The position numbers and the translations under genes were made by a program. From an uncultured Ruthenibacterium sp. (GTDB lineage: Bacteria; Bacillota; Clostridia; Oscillospirales; Ruminococcaceae), in the NCBI GenBank assembly GCA_944386555.1, contig CALXBN010000042.1:1-64000 (forward strand): a stretch of 64,000 nt of DNA, given 5' to 3'. This document shows, piece by piece, positions 27,086-35,632 of the stretch. The notes below the pieces were generated by a model, which made no database searches, was not told where the DNA came from, and saw nothing but the letters and a program-made list of their open reading frames with translations. Position 1 is the first letter of the stretch. Each line of letters begins with the position of its first letter.

Positions 27086-28192
27086 ATGGAAAATTTACAG
27101 CAAGTGACCCACATCGACAACGTCCGCCTGGCTGAGGACGGCAGCGCCGTCATCTACATCGACCAGACCCAGCTGCCGGGCCGTACCATTTATAAAGAAG
27201 CCCGCCAGCCCCGGGAGATGTACGACGCCATCTACCAGCTGCAGGTGCGCGGCGCGCCCTGCATCGGTATTTTCGCCGCCTACTCTATCGCCGTGCTGGC
27301 AGCCGGGATCGACGCGCCGGATTTTGATTCCTTCTACGCCGAATACAAAAAGCAGAGCGACTACCTCAATTCCTCCCGGCCCACTGCTGTGAATTTGAGC
27401 AAGCAGCTGGCCCGCATGGACGCCTGCTGCCGGGCCAACGCCGGCGCGTACCGCACCGGCCTGCTGGAGGCCCTGCGTGCCGAAGCCCGGGCCATCCATC
27501 AGGAAGACATCGACATGTGCTACGCGATCTCGGACTATGGCCTTTCCCTGCTGAAGGACGGCGACACAGTACTGACCCACTGCAACGCCGGCCCCCTGGC
27601 CACCAGCCGTTACGGCACCGGGCAGGGGCCCTTCTACCTGGCCAAGGAGCGCGGCATGGACATCAAAGCCTACGCCGATGAGACCCGGCCCCTGCTGCAG
27701 GGCGCCCGGCTGACCAGCTATGAGCTGCAGAAAGCCGGGGTGGATGTGACGCTGATCTGCGACAATATGGCCAGCATGGTGATGAAGCAGGGCAAGATAC
27801 AGGCCTGCATGGTGGGCTGCGACCGGGTAGCGCGCAACGGTGACGCCGCCAATAAGATCGGCACCAGCGGCGTGGCGGTGCTGGCCAAATACTACGGCAT
27901 CCCCTTCTATGTGCTGGGGCCGTCTTCCACCATCGATTTCACCTGTCCCACCGGCGACGACATTGAGATCGAGCTGCGGGACCCGGACGAAATCAAAACC
28001 AAATTCTACGCCGAGCCCGTGGCCCTGCCGGAGGTGAAGTGTTACAACCCCGCCTTTGACGTGACCGACCACAGCCTGATCACCGCCATCGTCACCGAAC
28101 GGGGCATCTGCTACCCGCCCTTCGACGAGAGCTTCCGCAGGCTGTTCCCCGAGCAGTACGCCGCCGGAGAAAAGGAGGTGCCCGGGAAATGA
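27086..28192 (+). CDS. mtnA: S-methyl-5-thioribose-1-phosphate isomerase
   Basis: A 368-residue isomerase that converts methylthioribose-1-phosphate (or 5-deoxyribose-1-phosphate) to the ribulose form. Family hallmarks are [30 protein letters not shown] with the catalytic Cys, and [17 protein letters not shown] with the catalytic Asp (the usual Gly-Ala-Asp reads Gly-Cys-Asp here). ATG 27086 has AAAGGAGG eight bases upstream; the open frame continues upstream but across the promoter. It overlaps the aldolase gene by four bases. Confidence 0.9.
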   Translation: MENLQQVTHIDNVRLAEDGSAVIYIDQTQLPGRTIYKEARQPREMYDAIYQLQVRGAPCIGIFAAYSIAVLAAGIDAPDFDSFYAEYKKQSDYLNSSRPTAVNLSKQLARMDACCRANAGAYRTGLLEALRAEARAIHQEDIDMCYAISDYGLSLLKDGDTVLTHCNAGPLATSRYGTGQGPFYLAKERGMDIKAYADETRPLLQGARLTSYELQKAGVDVTLICDNMASMVMKQGKIQACMVGCDRVARNGDAANKIGTSGVAVLAKYYGIPFYVLGPSSTIDFTCPTGDDIEIELRDPDEIKTKFYAEPVALPEVKCYNPAFDVTDHSLITAIVTERGICYPPFDESFRRLFPEQYAAGEKEVPGK

Positions 28193-28881
28193 GCGCCTAT
28201 CCCACCGACGCCGAGGCCAAGCGGGACATTTTGGACATCGGCAAAAAGCTGTACGAGCGGGGCTTCGTGGCCGCCAACGACGGAAACCTGAGCGTGCGCG
28301 TGGGTGAAAACGCCGTGTGGGCTACGCCCACGGGTGTCTCCAAAGGGAGCATGACCGAGGACATGCTGGTGAAGCTGGACCTGGACGGCCGCGTGCTGGA
28401 AGGCTCGGCCAAGCCCTCCTCCGAAGTGAAGATGCACCTGCGCATTTATAAAGAGCAGCCCCAGATGCGGGGCGTGGCCCACGCCCACCCGCCCTTTTCC
28501 ACTACCTTTGCCGCTGCGGGCCTGCCGCTGGACGAGGGGCTGATCCAGGAGACCGTTGTGCTGGTGGGCACGGTGCCTGTAGCACCCTACGCGGTGCCCG
28601 GCTCGGCCGCGCTGGCGGACAGCGTGGCGCCTTTCTGCAAAGATTACAGCGCGCTGCTGCTGGAGCACCACGGCCTGGTGACCTGGGGCAAGAGCCTGCA
28701 GCAGGCCTATTTTTTCCTGGAAAGCGCCGAGGCCCTGGCCCGGGTGATGCTGTACACCCGGCAGCTGGGGGCGGACCATCTGCTGACGGAAAGCCAGATC
28801 GACAGCCTGATCGCCCTGCGGCCCGGCTGGGGCGTGGACCTTCACCGCGGCGGCCGGCCCAAGGGCCGGCCCGACCCCTGA
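28189..28881 (+). CDS. Class II aldolase/adducin-family protein (probable 5-deoxyribulose- or methylthioribulose-1-phosphate aldolase)
   Basis: A 230-residue zinc aldolase like L-fuculose-phosphate aldolase. The catalytic Glu (PSSEVKMH), the metal ligands in [10 protein letters not shown] and the third His in [11 protein letters not shown] are all in place. Its coupling to mtnA suggests it splits the MtnA product to dihydroxyacetone phosphate plus an aldehyde (the DHAP shunt known from other bacteria). MtnB dehydratase belongs to the same superfamily and is the main alternative; no later methionine-salvage genes (mtnW/X/D) are nearby, which favours the aldolase reading. Confidence 0.8.
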   Translation: MSAYPTDAEAKRDILDIGKKLYERGFVAANDGNLSVRVGENAVWATPTGVSKGSMTEDMLVKLDLDGRVLEGSAKPSSEVKMHLRIYKEQPQMRGVAHAHPPFSTTFAAAGLPLDEGLIQETVVLVGTVPVAPYAVPGSAALADSVAPFCKDYSALLLEHHGLVTWGKSLQQAYFFLESAEALARVMLYTRQLGADHLLTESQIDSLIALRPGWGVDLHRGGRPKGRPDP

Positions 28882-28942
28882 TGCCGCCGGCTTCCTGCGG
28901 GGGCGATGCCTGCCTTGAAAATGTGAAATTTGCCGAAAGGGC

Positions 28943-28971
28943 TGGACAAAGCGCCGCAAACATGGTATATT
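28943..28971 (+). promoter_or_regulatory. Promoter of the second riboswitch operon
   Basis: -35 TGGACA (28943-28948), 17-base spacer, -10 TATATT (28966-28971). The start site would fall just before the aptamer. Confidence 0.75.
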
Positions 28972-28990
28972 ATTGCCCAAACAAATAAAA

Positions 28991-29160
28991 GTTGATAGAG
29001 GCGCGGTGCGGATGAGTACCCGGCGGAGGCGGCAGCCTGTGAAACCGGAGAAAGGCCAAACCGCCGAAACAAGGAGCCGGGCACGGCTTTTTGGTTGGGC
29101 ATGGAGAGAATATCCCCATGACTCCTGCACCGGCTGCAGGCCGGTGCAGAGGAGCTATCG
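28991..29160 (+). promoter_or_regulatory. Lysine-type riboswitch aptamer with non-canonical J4/5
   Basis: The + strand carries the lysine-aptamer core in order: P1 GATAG, AGGCGCGG, GATGAGTA, GAGAAAGG, ACCGCCGAAAC, a P3 hairpin, TTGGG, a P4 hairpin (CATGG/CCATG), a long P5 hairpin (TGCACCGGC/GCCGGTGCA) and P1 3' arm CTATC. Where the canonical joining sequence reads ACTGTCAC, as in the copy at 2977-3144, this one reads ACTCCTGCAC (29121-29130). It still ends in a terminator and precedes a transporter gene. It could be a divergent lysine sensor or a ligand variant. Confidence 0.78.
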
Positions 29161-29184
29161 GTGATGACAGTCCCCTGAAAGCGG

Positions 29185-29214
29185 AAAGTTGCATCGATAG
29201 ATGCAACTTTTTTT
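29185..29214 (+). terminator. Riboswitch-controlled leader terminator
   Basis: Perfect 11-bp stem AAAGTTGCATC / GATGCAACTTT with a GATA loop and a following T-run (seven Ts counting the stem end). It lies between the aptamer and the permease start, so it is the expression platform. Confidence 0.9.
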
Positions 29215-29295
29215 GTTGCCGAAAAAGCACGCCTGCGGCGCGGGCAGCGGCTGAAACCGCGCCGGCCGCAGGGCCAAGGAAAGGGGAACGGAACA

Positions 29296-30696
29296 ATGGA
29301 ACAAAATCAACTGCAGCGGCGCGCCGCCGCCCTGGCCTCGGAACAGACCGAGCTGCGGCGGGAGGTAGGGCTGTTCGGCGGGGTATCCGTGCTGGCGGGT
29401 ATCATGATCGGCAGCGGCATTTTCTACATCGGCGGCATTGTGCTGGAGCGCAGCGACATGAGCCTGGGCCTGGCGCTGCTGGTGTGGGCCGCGGGCGGGC
29501 TGGTGACGCTGATGAGCGGCATCTGCTTCGCCGAGCTGGGGGCCATGATGCCCCGGGCAGGCGGCAGCTACGTGTACCTGCGGGAGGCCTACGGCGAGCG
29601 GGTGGCCTTCATGAGCGGTTTTTCCAACTTCATCCTGGGCTCCTCGGGTTCCAACGCGGCGCTGGCAGTGGCCTTTTCAGCGGCCATTTCCAGCTTGCTG
29701 CCCATGGGGGATCTGACGGGCAAGGTACTGGCCACATTGATGATCGCCGCGCTGACAGCGGTGAACATCTTCGGCATCAAACTGGGCAGCCGCATCCAGA
29801 ACCTGTTCATGGTGCTCAAGCTCTTCCCCATCATTGCCATCCTGGTGTGCGGGCTGGCCATGGGCCGGCAGACGCCGGATTTGGGGATTATCCCGGCTTC
29901 GAACCCGGGCTTCGGGCAGGTCTGCAGCATGATCGCCTACGGGGTGGTGGCCACCATGTGGGCCTTTGAGGGGTGGACCAACCTGAACGGCATCGCCGAG
30001 GAGATCAAGCAGCCCAAGAAAAACCTGCCCCTGGCGATCATTGTGTCCATTGTAGGCGTGACGGCGCTGTACCTGTTGTTCAACTTCGCCATTTACCGGG
30101 TTTTGCCCTATGACGCCATTACCGGCATGATCGCCGCGGGAGACTACTACCTGGGCACTGCAGCGGCCCGCAGCCTGTTCGGCGACGCGGGCATGGTGCT
30201 GGTGGGCGTAGCCATGGTGCTGGCCATCTTCAACAGCCTGAACGGGTGCATCATGGTGTTCCCGCGCACCTACTACGCCATGGCCAAAGACGGCGCCTTC
30301 TTCAAGGGGCTGGCGAAAATCCACCCCGTGTACAAGACGCCGGTGAACGCGCTGCTGGTGTCGGGCGCCATTTCCATCGCCCTGGTATGGGCGCGCAACC
30401 TGAACCAGCTGACCAGCCTGGTGGCCATGTGCGGCATCATCTTCAACGGCATGACCTTCTTCGCGGTGATTCTGCTGCGCAAGAAATATCCGACTTTGGA
30501 CCGCCCGTACAAGGTGTGGGGCTACCCGGTGCTGATCATCGTCATCTGCCTGGTGATGGTGGGGCTGATGCTCAACACCCTGATGGAGGATCCTGCAACC
30601 GCGCTGATCGGCCTGCTGGTGCCGCTGGTGGGGCTGGGCATTTATGAATTCGGTTTCAAAAAGAGCCGCGAAGCGGCACTGGAAAAGGAGAATTGA
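29296..30696 (+). CDS. APC-family amino-acid permease (LAT/SteT-like)
   Basis: A 466-residue transporter with about twelve hydrophobic segments. The unwound first helix motif VLAGIMIGSGIFYIGG and the conserved CFAELGAMMPRAGGSYVYLREAYG are typical of the amino-acid/polyamine superfamily; the latter half resembles L-type exchangers such as SteT. ATG 29296 follows AAGGAAAGGGGAAC. The riboswitch ahead of it predicts import of lysine or a lysine-related compound, or exchange against it. The amidohydrolase gene follows four bases after its stop. Confidence 0.85.
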   Translation: MEQNQLQRRAAALASEQTELRREVGLFGGVSVLAGIMIGSGIFYIGGIVLERSDMSLGLALLVWAAGGLVTLMSGICFAELGAMMPRAGGSYVYLREAYGERVAFMSGFSNFILGSSGSNAALAVAFSAAISSLLPMGDLTGKVLATLMIAALTAVNIFGIKLGSRIQNLFMVLKLFPIIAILVCGLAMGRQTPDLGIIPASNPGFGQVCSMIAYGVVATMWAFEGWTNLNGIAEEIKQPKKNLPLAIIVSIVGVTALYLLFNFAIYRVLPYDAITGMIAAGDYYLGTAAARSLFGDAGMVLVGVAMVLAIFNSLNGCIMVFPRTYYAMAKDGAFFKGLAKIHPVYKTPVNALLVSGAISIALVWARNLNQLTSLVAMCGIIFNGMTFFAVILLRKKYPTLDRPYKVWGYPVLIIVICLVMVGLMLNTLMEDPATALIGLLVPLVGLGIYEFGFKKSREAALEKEN

Positions 30697-30700
30697 GGAT

Positions 30701-32308
30701 ATGATCACTGCAATTGTCAACGGCAACATCTATGTGCGGCGCGGGCAGTTCGCCCGGGCGATGCTGATTGAGGACGGGATGATCCGCCTGGTGGGCACCG
30801 AGGAGGAAGTGCGCGCCGCCGCCCCTGCCGGCGCCCAGATATACAACGCCCAGGGCCATACCATCGTGCCCGGCTTCAACGATTCCCACCAGCATCTGGC
30901 CATGGTGGGCAGCATGCTGGAAGACATCCAGCTGCTGGGAGCCGGCAGCATTGCCCAGGTGCAGCAGATCACCCGGGCGTACATCGATGCCCGCCGGCCC
31001 GCCCCGGGCACCGTGCTGCACGGCATGGGCTGGAACCAGGACTACTTCACCGACGAGCACCGCCTGCTGACCCGGTGGGACCTGGACGCCGTGTCCACCG
31101 AGTACCCCATCATTCTGGAGCGCGCCTGCGGGCACATCCTGACGGCCAACACCGCCGCGCTGGAACGGGCAGGCATTACCCCCGAGACCCAGCCCGCCGC
31201 CGGCGGCGCCTTCGATTACGATGAACAGGGGCGGCTGACAGGCGTGGTGCGGGAGAACGCCTGCCGCCAGGTGCTGGACATCATGGCGGCCAAAACCCCC
31301 GCCCAGGTGGCCCAGACCCTGCGCACGGCCATGGCCCATGCCGCCGAATGCGGCGTGACCAGTGTACAGACCATGGACCTGCGCCCCGGTGACTGGCGCG
31401 GGACCCTGGAGGCCTACCGCATGGTGCAGGCCGAGCAGCCCACCCTGCGAGTGTACCACCAGTGCAACTTCATGACGCCGGAAGCATTCCGGGAATTTCT
31501 GGACGCGGGCTACCGCACCGGCCAGGGGGATGCCTTCAACAAGATCGGCCCGCTGAAGCTGTTTGTGGACGGCAGCCTGGGCGCACGCACCGCCCTGATG
31601 CGCCGCCCCTACCAGGACGACCCGTCCACCGCGGGCATTGCCACCCTGACGCCGGCCCGGCTGGACGAGCTGGTGCAGATGGCCGCGGACAACGGCTGCC
31701 AGGTGGCCGTTCACGCCATCGGCGACGGCGCCATCCAGCGGGTGCTGGATAGCTACGGCAAAGTGTGCACCGGGGGCGAGAACCCCCTGCGCCTGGCCGT
31801 TATCCACTGCCAGATCACCGACCGGCCGCTGCTGGAGCGCTTTGCCAAAAATGACATTCTGGCCCAGGTGCAGCCCATCTTCCTGCATTACGACATGACC
31901 GTGGTGGAGGACCGCGTGGGCAGAGAGCTGGCCGCCACCAGCTACGCCTTCCGCACCATGAAGCAGCTGGGCATCCACATGAGCTTCGGCACCGATTCGC
32001 CGGTGGAGGACATGAATGCCATCGACAACCTGTACTGCGCGGTGACGCGGAAGAACCTGAAGGGCGAGCCTGCGGGCGGGTTTTACCCCGAGGAGCGGGT
32101 GGATATTTACGACGCCGTGGACGCTTATACCACCGAGAGCGCCTACTGCAGCTTTGAAGAGGGCGTGAAGGGCCGGCTGATGCCCGGCTATTACGCCGAC
32201 CTGGTGGAGCTGAGCGAGAGCATCTTCACCCTGCCCGCCGACGAGCTGCGCCGCACCCAGGTACTGGCCACCATGGTGGACGGCCGGTTTGTGTACCGGC
32301 GCGGATAA
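30701..32308 (+). CDS. Amidohydrolase, YtcJ-like
   Basis: A 535-residue metal-dependent hydrolase (amidohydrolase family 3). Metal-binding His-x-His is in PGFNDSHQHLAMVG, later ligands in VAVHAIGDG and VIHCQITD, and the catalytic Asp in FGTDSPVEDMNAID. An N-terminal beta-sandwich (ITAIVNGNIYVRRGQ) completes the fold. No signal peptide, so cytoplasmic. GGAG precedes ATG 30701. Cotranscribed with the permease behind a lysine-type riboswitch, it probably hydrolyses an N-acyl or cyclic amide that the permease imports; substrate unknown. Confidence 0.82.
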   Translation: MITAIVNGNIYVRRGQFARAMLIEDGMIRLVGTEEEVRAAAPAGAQIYNAQGHTIVPGFNDSHQHLAMVGSMLEDIQLLGAGSIAQVQQITRAYIDARRPAPGTVLHGMGWNQDYFTDEHRLLTRWDLDAVSTEYPIILERACGHILTANTAALERAGITPETQPAAGGAFDYDEQGRLTGVVRENACRQVLDIMAAKTPAQVAQTLRTAMAHAAECGVTSVQTMDLRPGDWRGTLEAYRMVQAEQPTLRVYHQCNFMTPEAFREFLDAGYRTGQGDAFNKIGPLKLFVDGSLGARTALMRRPYQDDPSTAGIATLTPARLDELVQMAADNGCQVAVHAIGDGAIQRVLDSYGKVCTGGENPLRLAVIHCQITDRPLLERFAKNDILAQVQPIFLHYDMTVVEDRVGRELAATSYAFRTMKQLGIHMSFGTDSPVEDMNAIDNLYCAVTRKNLKGEPAGGFYPEERVDIYDAVDAYTTESAYCSFEEGVKGRLMPGYYADLVELSESIFTLPADELRRTQVLATMVDGRFVYRRG

Positions 32309-32345
32309 ACGCCCGCCGGCCTGAGACAAGACAGCGCCAACAGAT

Positions 32346-32384
32346 GCAAACGGTCCCACCGGCCAGGCCGGTGGGACCGTTTGC
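32346..32384 (+). terminator. Long hairpin after the amidohydrolase gene
   Basis: GCAAACGGTCCCACCGGCC pairs perfectly with its complement around a one- to five-base loop. The T-run is short (TTTGC), so it may terminate or simply protect the 3' end. Confidence 0.55.
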
Positions 32385-32403
32385 ACAAAGGGGCTTGTAA
32401 GCG

Positions 32404-32436
32404 CAAAAATCCCCCGGGCCTTCCGGCCCGGGGGAA
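32404..32436 (-). terminator. Terminator downstream of tRNA-Val
   Basis: CCCCCGGGCC / GGCCCGGGGG stem followed by ATTTTTGC on the minus strand, just beyond the tRNA 3' end. Confidence 0.85.
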
Positions 32437-32441
32437 TGTGC

Positions 32442-32517
32442 TGGTGCGCGGTAACGGACTCGAACCGCTGACCCCCTGCACGTCAAGCAGGTGCTCTACC
32501 AGCTGAGCTAACCGCGC
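32442..32517 (-). tRNA. tRNA-Val, anticodon GAC
   Basis: The minus strand folds with acceptor GCGCGGT/ACCGCGC, D-arm TAGCTCAGCTGGTAGAGCA, anticodon stem CCTGC/GCAGG with GAC, T-loop GGTTCGAGTCC, discriminator A and encoded CCA. Confidence 0.95.
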
Positions 32518-32735
32518 ACATCATATGACAGCTTTATTATTATATCAGCTTTTCCCGCAAAATGCAAGAACTATTTTTGGCTTTTCGGCAAATCGCACGG
32601 GCGCACCGCCTTGACGGCCGCTTTGTAAGCTGCTTTACTGCAGCGCCCCGCGCCAAATGATAGATTATTATAAAATAGGAAGGTATGGCTGGCAGCGCCC
32701 GGCCAAAGGCTTCTGGAGAAAAAGGAGTGACGGAC

Positions 32736-33422
32736 ATGTATGATTTAAGGATCGTGGTAGAAGAAATCAAGGGCTTCTGCGACCTGCCCATGCACGTGGG
32801 TGACTACTTTGAAGTGCATGCCGGGCGCATCATCGTGCCGCCGGGCCAGCATATCTGCATGTGGGCCCTGCAGAGCCTGATGCCTTTCTTCCCGGTGAAA
32901 CAGCGGGAATCCAAAGAGGAGAACGATTGGATCCCCTACACCAAGCGCATCTGCTGCCCGGACCCCAACGGCATGGTGATTTACCGCATCGACCGCATCG
33001 GCGATGAAAACGACGGCAAAGAACAGGTGCGCGAGCGCATGCTGCCCGAGGCCAGCCTGTGTACCGGATGCCGCGCCTGCGAGGCGGTGTGCCCGGTGGG
33101 CGGTGTCCGCATTGAGGAGTCCGATGAAGAGGGACAGCCGCGCTTTTCCCCCAAAGTGTGCCGCCAGTGCGGCAATGCCCAGTGCATGAATGCCTGCCCC
33201 ACCGGCGCCCTGCATAAGGACCCGAATACCAAAGCCCTGCTGGTGGACAAGGAGAAATGCGTGGGCTGCCGGAAATGTGCGGCTGCCTGCCCCTTCGGCT
33301 CCATCAGCTTTGGCGAGGACCGCAAAGCCCGGGTGTGCAACCTGTGCGGCGGCGACCCCGCCTGTGTAAAGGCCTGCCCCTCCGGCGCCCTGGCTTTCGG
33401 GCGCAAGGGCGGCACCATGTGA
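32736..33422 (+). CDS. TIGR04076-like domain fused to a four-cluster ferredoxin
   Basis: A 228-residue cytoplasmic protein. Residues 1-88 resemble TIGR04076 small proteins (VVEEIKGFCDLPMHVGDYFEV, with later conserved Cys). Residues 100-228 hold four [4Fe-4S] motifs: CTGCRACEAVCPVG, CRQCGNAQCMNACPTG, CVGCRKCAAACPFG and CNLCGGDPACVKACPSG, arranged as in the electron-transfer subunits of DMSO-reductase-like enzymes. ATG 32736 follows AAAGGAGTGACGGAC. It stands alone, closed by a terminator. It probably shuttles electrons to a partner encoded elsewhere, perhaps the molybdoenzyme at 61-63 kb. Confidence 0.8.
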   Translation: MYDLRIVVEEIKGFCDLPMHVGDYFEVHAGRIIVPPGQHICMWALQSLMPFFPVKQRESKEENDWIPYTKRICCPDPNGMVIYRIDRIGDENDGKEQVRERMLPEASLCTGCRACEAVCPVGGVRIEESDEEGQPRFSPKVCRQCGNAQCMNACPTGALHKDPNTKALLVDKEKCVGCRKCAAACPFGSISFGEDRKARVCNLCGGDPACVKACPSGALAFGRKGGTM

Positions 33423-33497
33423 GGTGCGGCGGGCGTCTTCCCCTGCCCGCCGGTTTCTCCATACATCCTCAATTGATTTTTCCCGCATGACAGCAGA

Positions 33498-33527
33498 CAG
33501 CCGGGGCGCACAGCGCCCCGGCTGTTT
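33498..33527 (+). terminator. Terminator of the ferredoxin-fusion gene
   Basis: Perfect 12-bp stem CAGCCGGGGCGC / GCGCCCCGGCTG with an ACA loop, then TTTCCGTTTTCC. Confidence 0.75.
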
Positions 33528-33683
33528 CCGTTTTCCCCAGCCGGCACGTCCCACCTTTTTTTCGGAGAGCTCGGCAGCAAGCGGCGAGCCTTTACAGAGA
33601 AAACGTCATACGGCCGCCGCAAGGAAACAAGGGTGCGCCCAATGGGGGCAGGCCGGTCCGGCGGGATGCGGGCACGGCAATTC

Positions 33684-33738
33684 TTTACATAAATTTGACA
33701 TAGCCCGGATTTTGGATTTTACATTGAGACGTTATACT
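33684..33738 (+). promoter_or_regulatory. Candidate Pho box and pst promoter
   Basis: TTTACA (33684) and TTGACA (33695) repeat with an 11-base period, like TT-N-ACA boxes bound by PhoP/PhoB; a third TTTACA is at 33718. A -10 TATACT (33733-33738) lacks a good -35, as is usual for activated Pho promoters. It precedes pstS by 48 bases. Confidence 0.5.
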
Positions 33739-33785
33739 TAAATCGTCCCTTGAGACAAGTGAGAAACAAAGGAGAATGACGAACG

Positions 33786-34688
33786 ATGAGAAAGATTATG
33801 GCAACAATGTTGGCCGGTATCCTGGCCCTGAGCATGGTGGCCTGCGGCGGTTCCAGCTCCAGCAGCGCGGCTGCTTCCGAGCCCGCCGCTTCCACCCCCG
33901 CTTCCTCCGCTGCTGAGACCTCTTCTTCCGAGGCTACCGGCACCGAGCTGAGCGGCAGCGTTTCCACCAACGGTTCTACTTCCATGGAGAACGTGATCGG
34001 CATCCTGAGCGAGCAGTTCATGGCCGACAACGCCGGCGTGACCGTTACTTATGACCCCACCGGTTCCGGCACGGGCATCGACGCGGCCCTGAACGGCACC
34101 ACCGACATCGGCCTGTCCAGCCGCGCGCTGACCGATGAAGAGACCGCCAACGGCCTGGTGGGCACCAACGTGGCCCTGGACGGCATCGCCATTATTGTGA
34201 ACGCCGAGAACCCCATCACCGACCTGAGCCTGGAGCAGATCGCCTCCATTTACACCGGTGAAGTGGCTGACTGGAGCGAAGTGGGCGGCAATGCCGGCGC
34301 CATCGCCACCATCGGCCGTGAGGCCGGCAGCGGCACCCGCGACGGTTTTGAGAGCATTACCGGCACCGAGGATGCCTGCGTACTGAGCCAGGAACTGACC
34401 AGCACCGGCGCCGTGATTGAAGCTGTGCGCAGCAATCCCGCCGCCATCGGTTATGCTTCCCTGAGCTCTGTGGAAGGCCAGGAGGGCATTGTGGCCCTGA
34501 CTGTGGGCGGTGTGGCCTGCAGCGAGGAGACGGTTCTGGACGGCACCTATGCCATTCAGCGTCCCTTCGTGCTGGTGACCAAAGAGGGTCAGGAGCTGAG
34601 CCCCGCCGCGCAGGCTTTCTATGACTATGCACTGAGCGCTGACGCCGCGGATCTGATCCGCGAGGCCGGTGCTGTGCCGGTGGCCTAA
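33786..34688 (+). CDS. pstS: Phosphate ABC transporter substrate-binding lipoprotein
   Basis: A 300-residue phosphate receptor outside the membrane. The signal peptide ends LSMVAC (Cys20), followed by a Ser/Ala linker. Phosphate-binding motifs are visible: TNGSTSMENVIG near the start of the mature domain, DPTGSGTGIDAALNGTTDIGLSSR, and GREAGSGTRDGFES. ATG 33786 follows AAAGGAGAATGACGAACG. First gene of pstSCAB-phoU. Confidence 0.95.
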   Translation: MRKIMATMLAGILALSMVACGGSSSSSAAASEPAASTPASSAAETSSSEATGTELSGSVSTNGSTSMENVIGILSEQFMADNAGVTVTYDPTGSGTGIDAALNGTTDIGLSSRALTDEETANGLVGTNVALDGIAIIVNAENPITDLSLEQIASIYTGEVADWSEVGGNAGAIATIGREAGSGTRDGFESITGTEDACVLSQELTSTGAVIEAVRSNPAAIGYASLSSVEGQEGIVALTVGGVACSEETVLDGTYAIQRPFVLVTKEGQELSPAAQAFYDYALSADAADLIREAGAVPVA

Positions 34689-34690
34689 TC

Positions 34691-35629
34691 ATGGCCGGGA
34701 TGACAGAGGCCTCCGCTTTGGCGGGGGCCTTTCCCCAGTCTAAAAAGCACAAAGGCAAGGCTGTAAAATGGATTGACCGCACCATGGACCTGATCTTCCT
34801 GCTGTGCGGCATCGTGGCCATCGCCTTTGTCCTGGTGATCAGCATTTATCTGCTGGTATCCGGCATCCCCGCAATCCGTGAGATCGGCCTGATCGATTTC
34901 CTGTTCGGCGAGCGCTGGGCGCCCACCGCTTCCCAGGATCCCGCCTACGGGATCCTGCCCTTCCTGCTGACTTCCATCTACGGCACCGCCGGTGCCATTG
35001 TGCTGGGCGTGCCCCTGGGGCTGATGACGGCCATCTTCCTGGCGAAAATTGCCCCGCCCAAGGTGGCCAAGGTGACCCGCACCGCCGTCTCCCTGCTGGC
35101 AGGTATTCCCAGCGTGGTGTACGGCCTGGTGGGCATGATCGTGCTGGTGCCCGCCATCCGCGACCTGTTCGGCCTGGCTTCGGGCGCATGCCTGCTGGCG
35201 GCCATCCTGGTGCTGACGGTGATGATCCTGCCCAGTATTGTGAACGTATCCGAGACCAGCCTGCGGGCCGTGCCCAAGGAGTATGAAGAGGCCAGCCTGG
35301 CTTTGGGCGCTACGGAGATTGAAACCATTTTCAAAGTGACCGTGCCCGCCGCCAAAAGCGGTATTGCCACCGCCATTGTGCTGGGCGTGGGCCGCGCCAT
35401 CGGCGAAGCCATGGCCATCATCATGGTGTCCGGCAACGTGGCCAATATGCCCAGCCTGCTCACCAGCGTGCGCTTCCTCACCACAGCCATTGCCTCGGAG
35501 ATGAGCTACGCGGCTGTGGGCAGCCTGCAGCGTCAGGCCCTGTACTCCATCGCCCTGGTGCTGTTCCTGTTCATCATGATGATCAACGTAGTGCTGAACG
35601 TCATCGTGAAAAGCAAAAAGGAGAAATAA
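34691..35629 (+). CDS. pstC: Phosphate ABC transporter permease PstC
   Basis: A 312-residue membrane protein with six or so hydrophobic segments; the first spans about residues 32-55. The EAA loop (YEEASLALGATEIETIFKVTVP) and GVGRAIGEAMAIIMVSGN are typical of PstC. It starts two bases after the pstS stop, with little ribosome-site sequence of its own; a second Met three codons on is possible. Confidence 0.93.
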   Translation: MAGMTEASALAGAFPQSKKHKGKAVKWIDRTMDLIFLLCGIVAIAFVLVISIYLLVSGIPAIREIGLIDFLFGERWAPTASQDPAYGILPFLLTSIYGTAGAIVLGVPLGLMTAIFLAKIAPPKVAKVTRTAVSLLAGIPSVVYGLVGMIVLVPAIRDLFGLASGACLLAAILVLTVMILPSIVNVSETSLRAVPKEYEEASLALGATEIETIFKVTVPAAKSGIATAIVLGVGRAIGEAMAIIMVSGNVANMPSLLTSVRFLTTAIASEMSYAAVGSLQRQALYSIALVLFLFIMMINVVLNVIVKSKKEK

Positions 35630-35632
35630 GCC

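Larger units (their letters stand above)
33423..33785. other. 363-base gap before pstS
   Basis: It holds the terminator of the ferredoxin gene and, at the 3' end, Pho-box-like repeats and a -10 for pstS. I see no gene or known RNA in 33530-33680. Confidence 0.6.
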
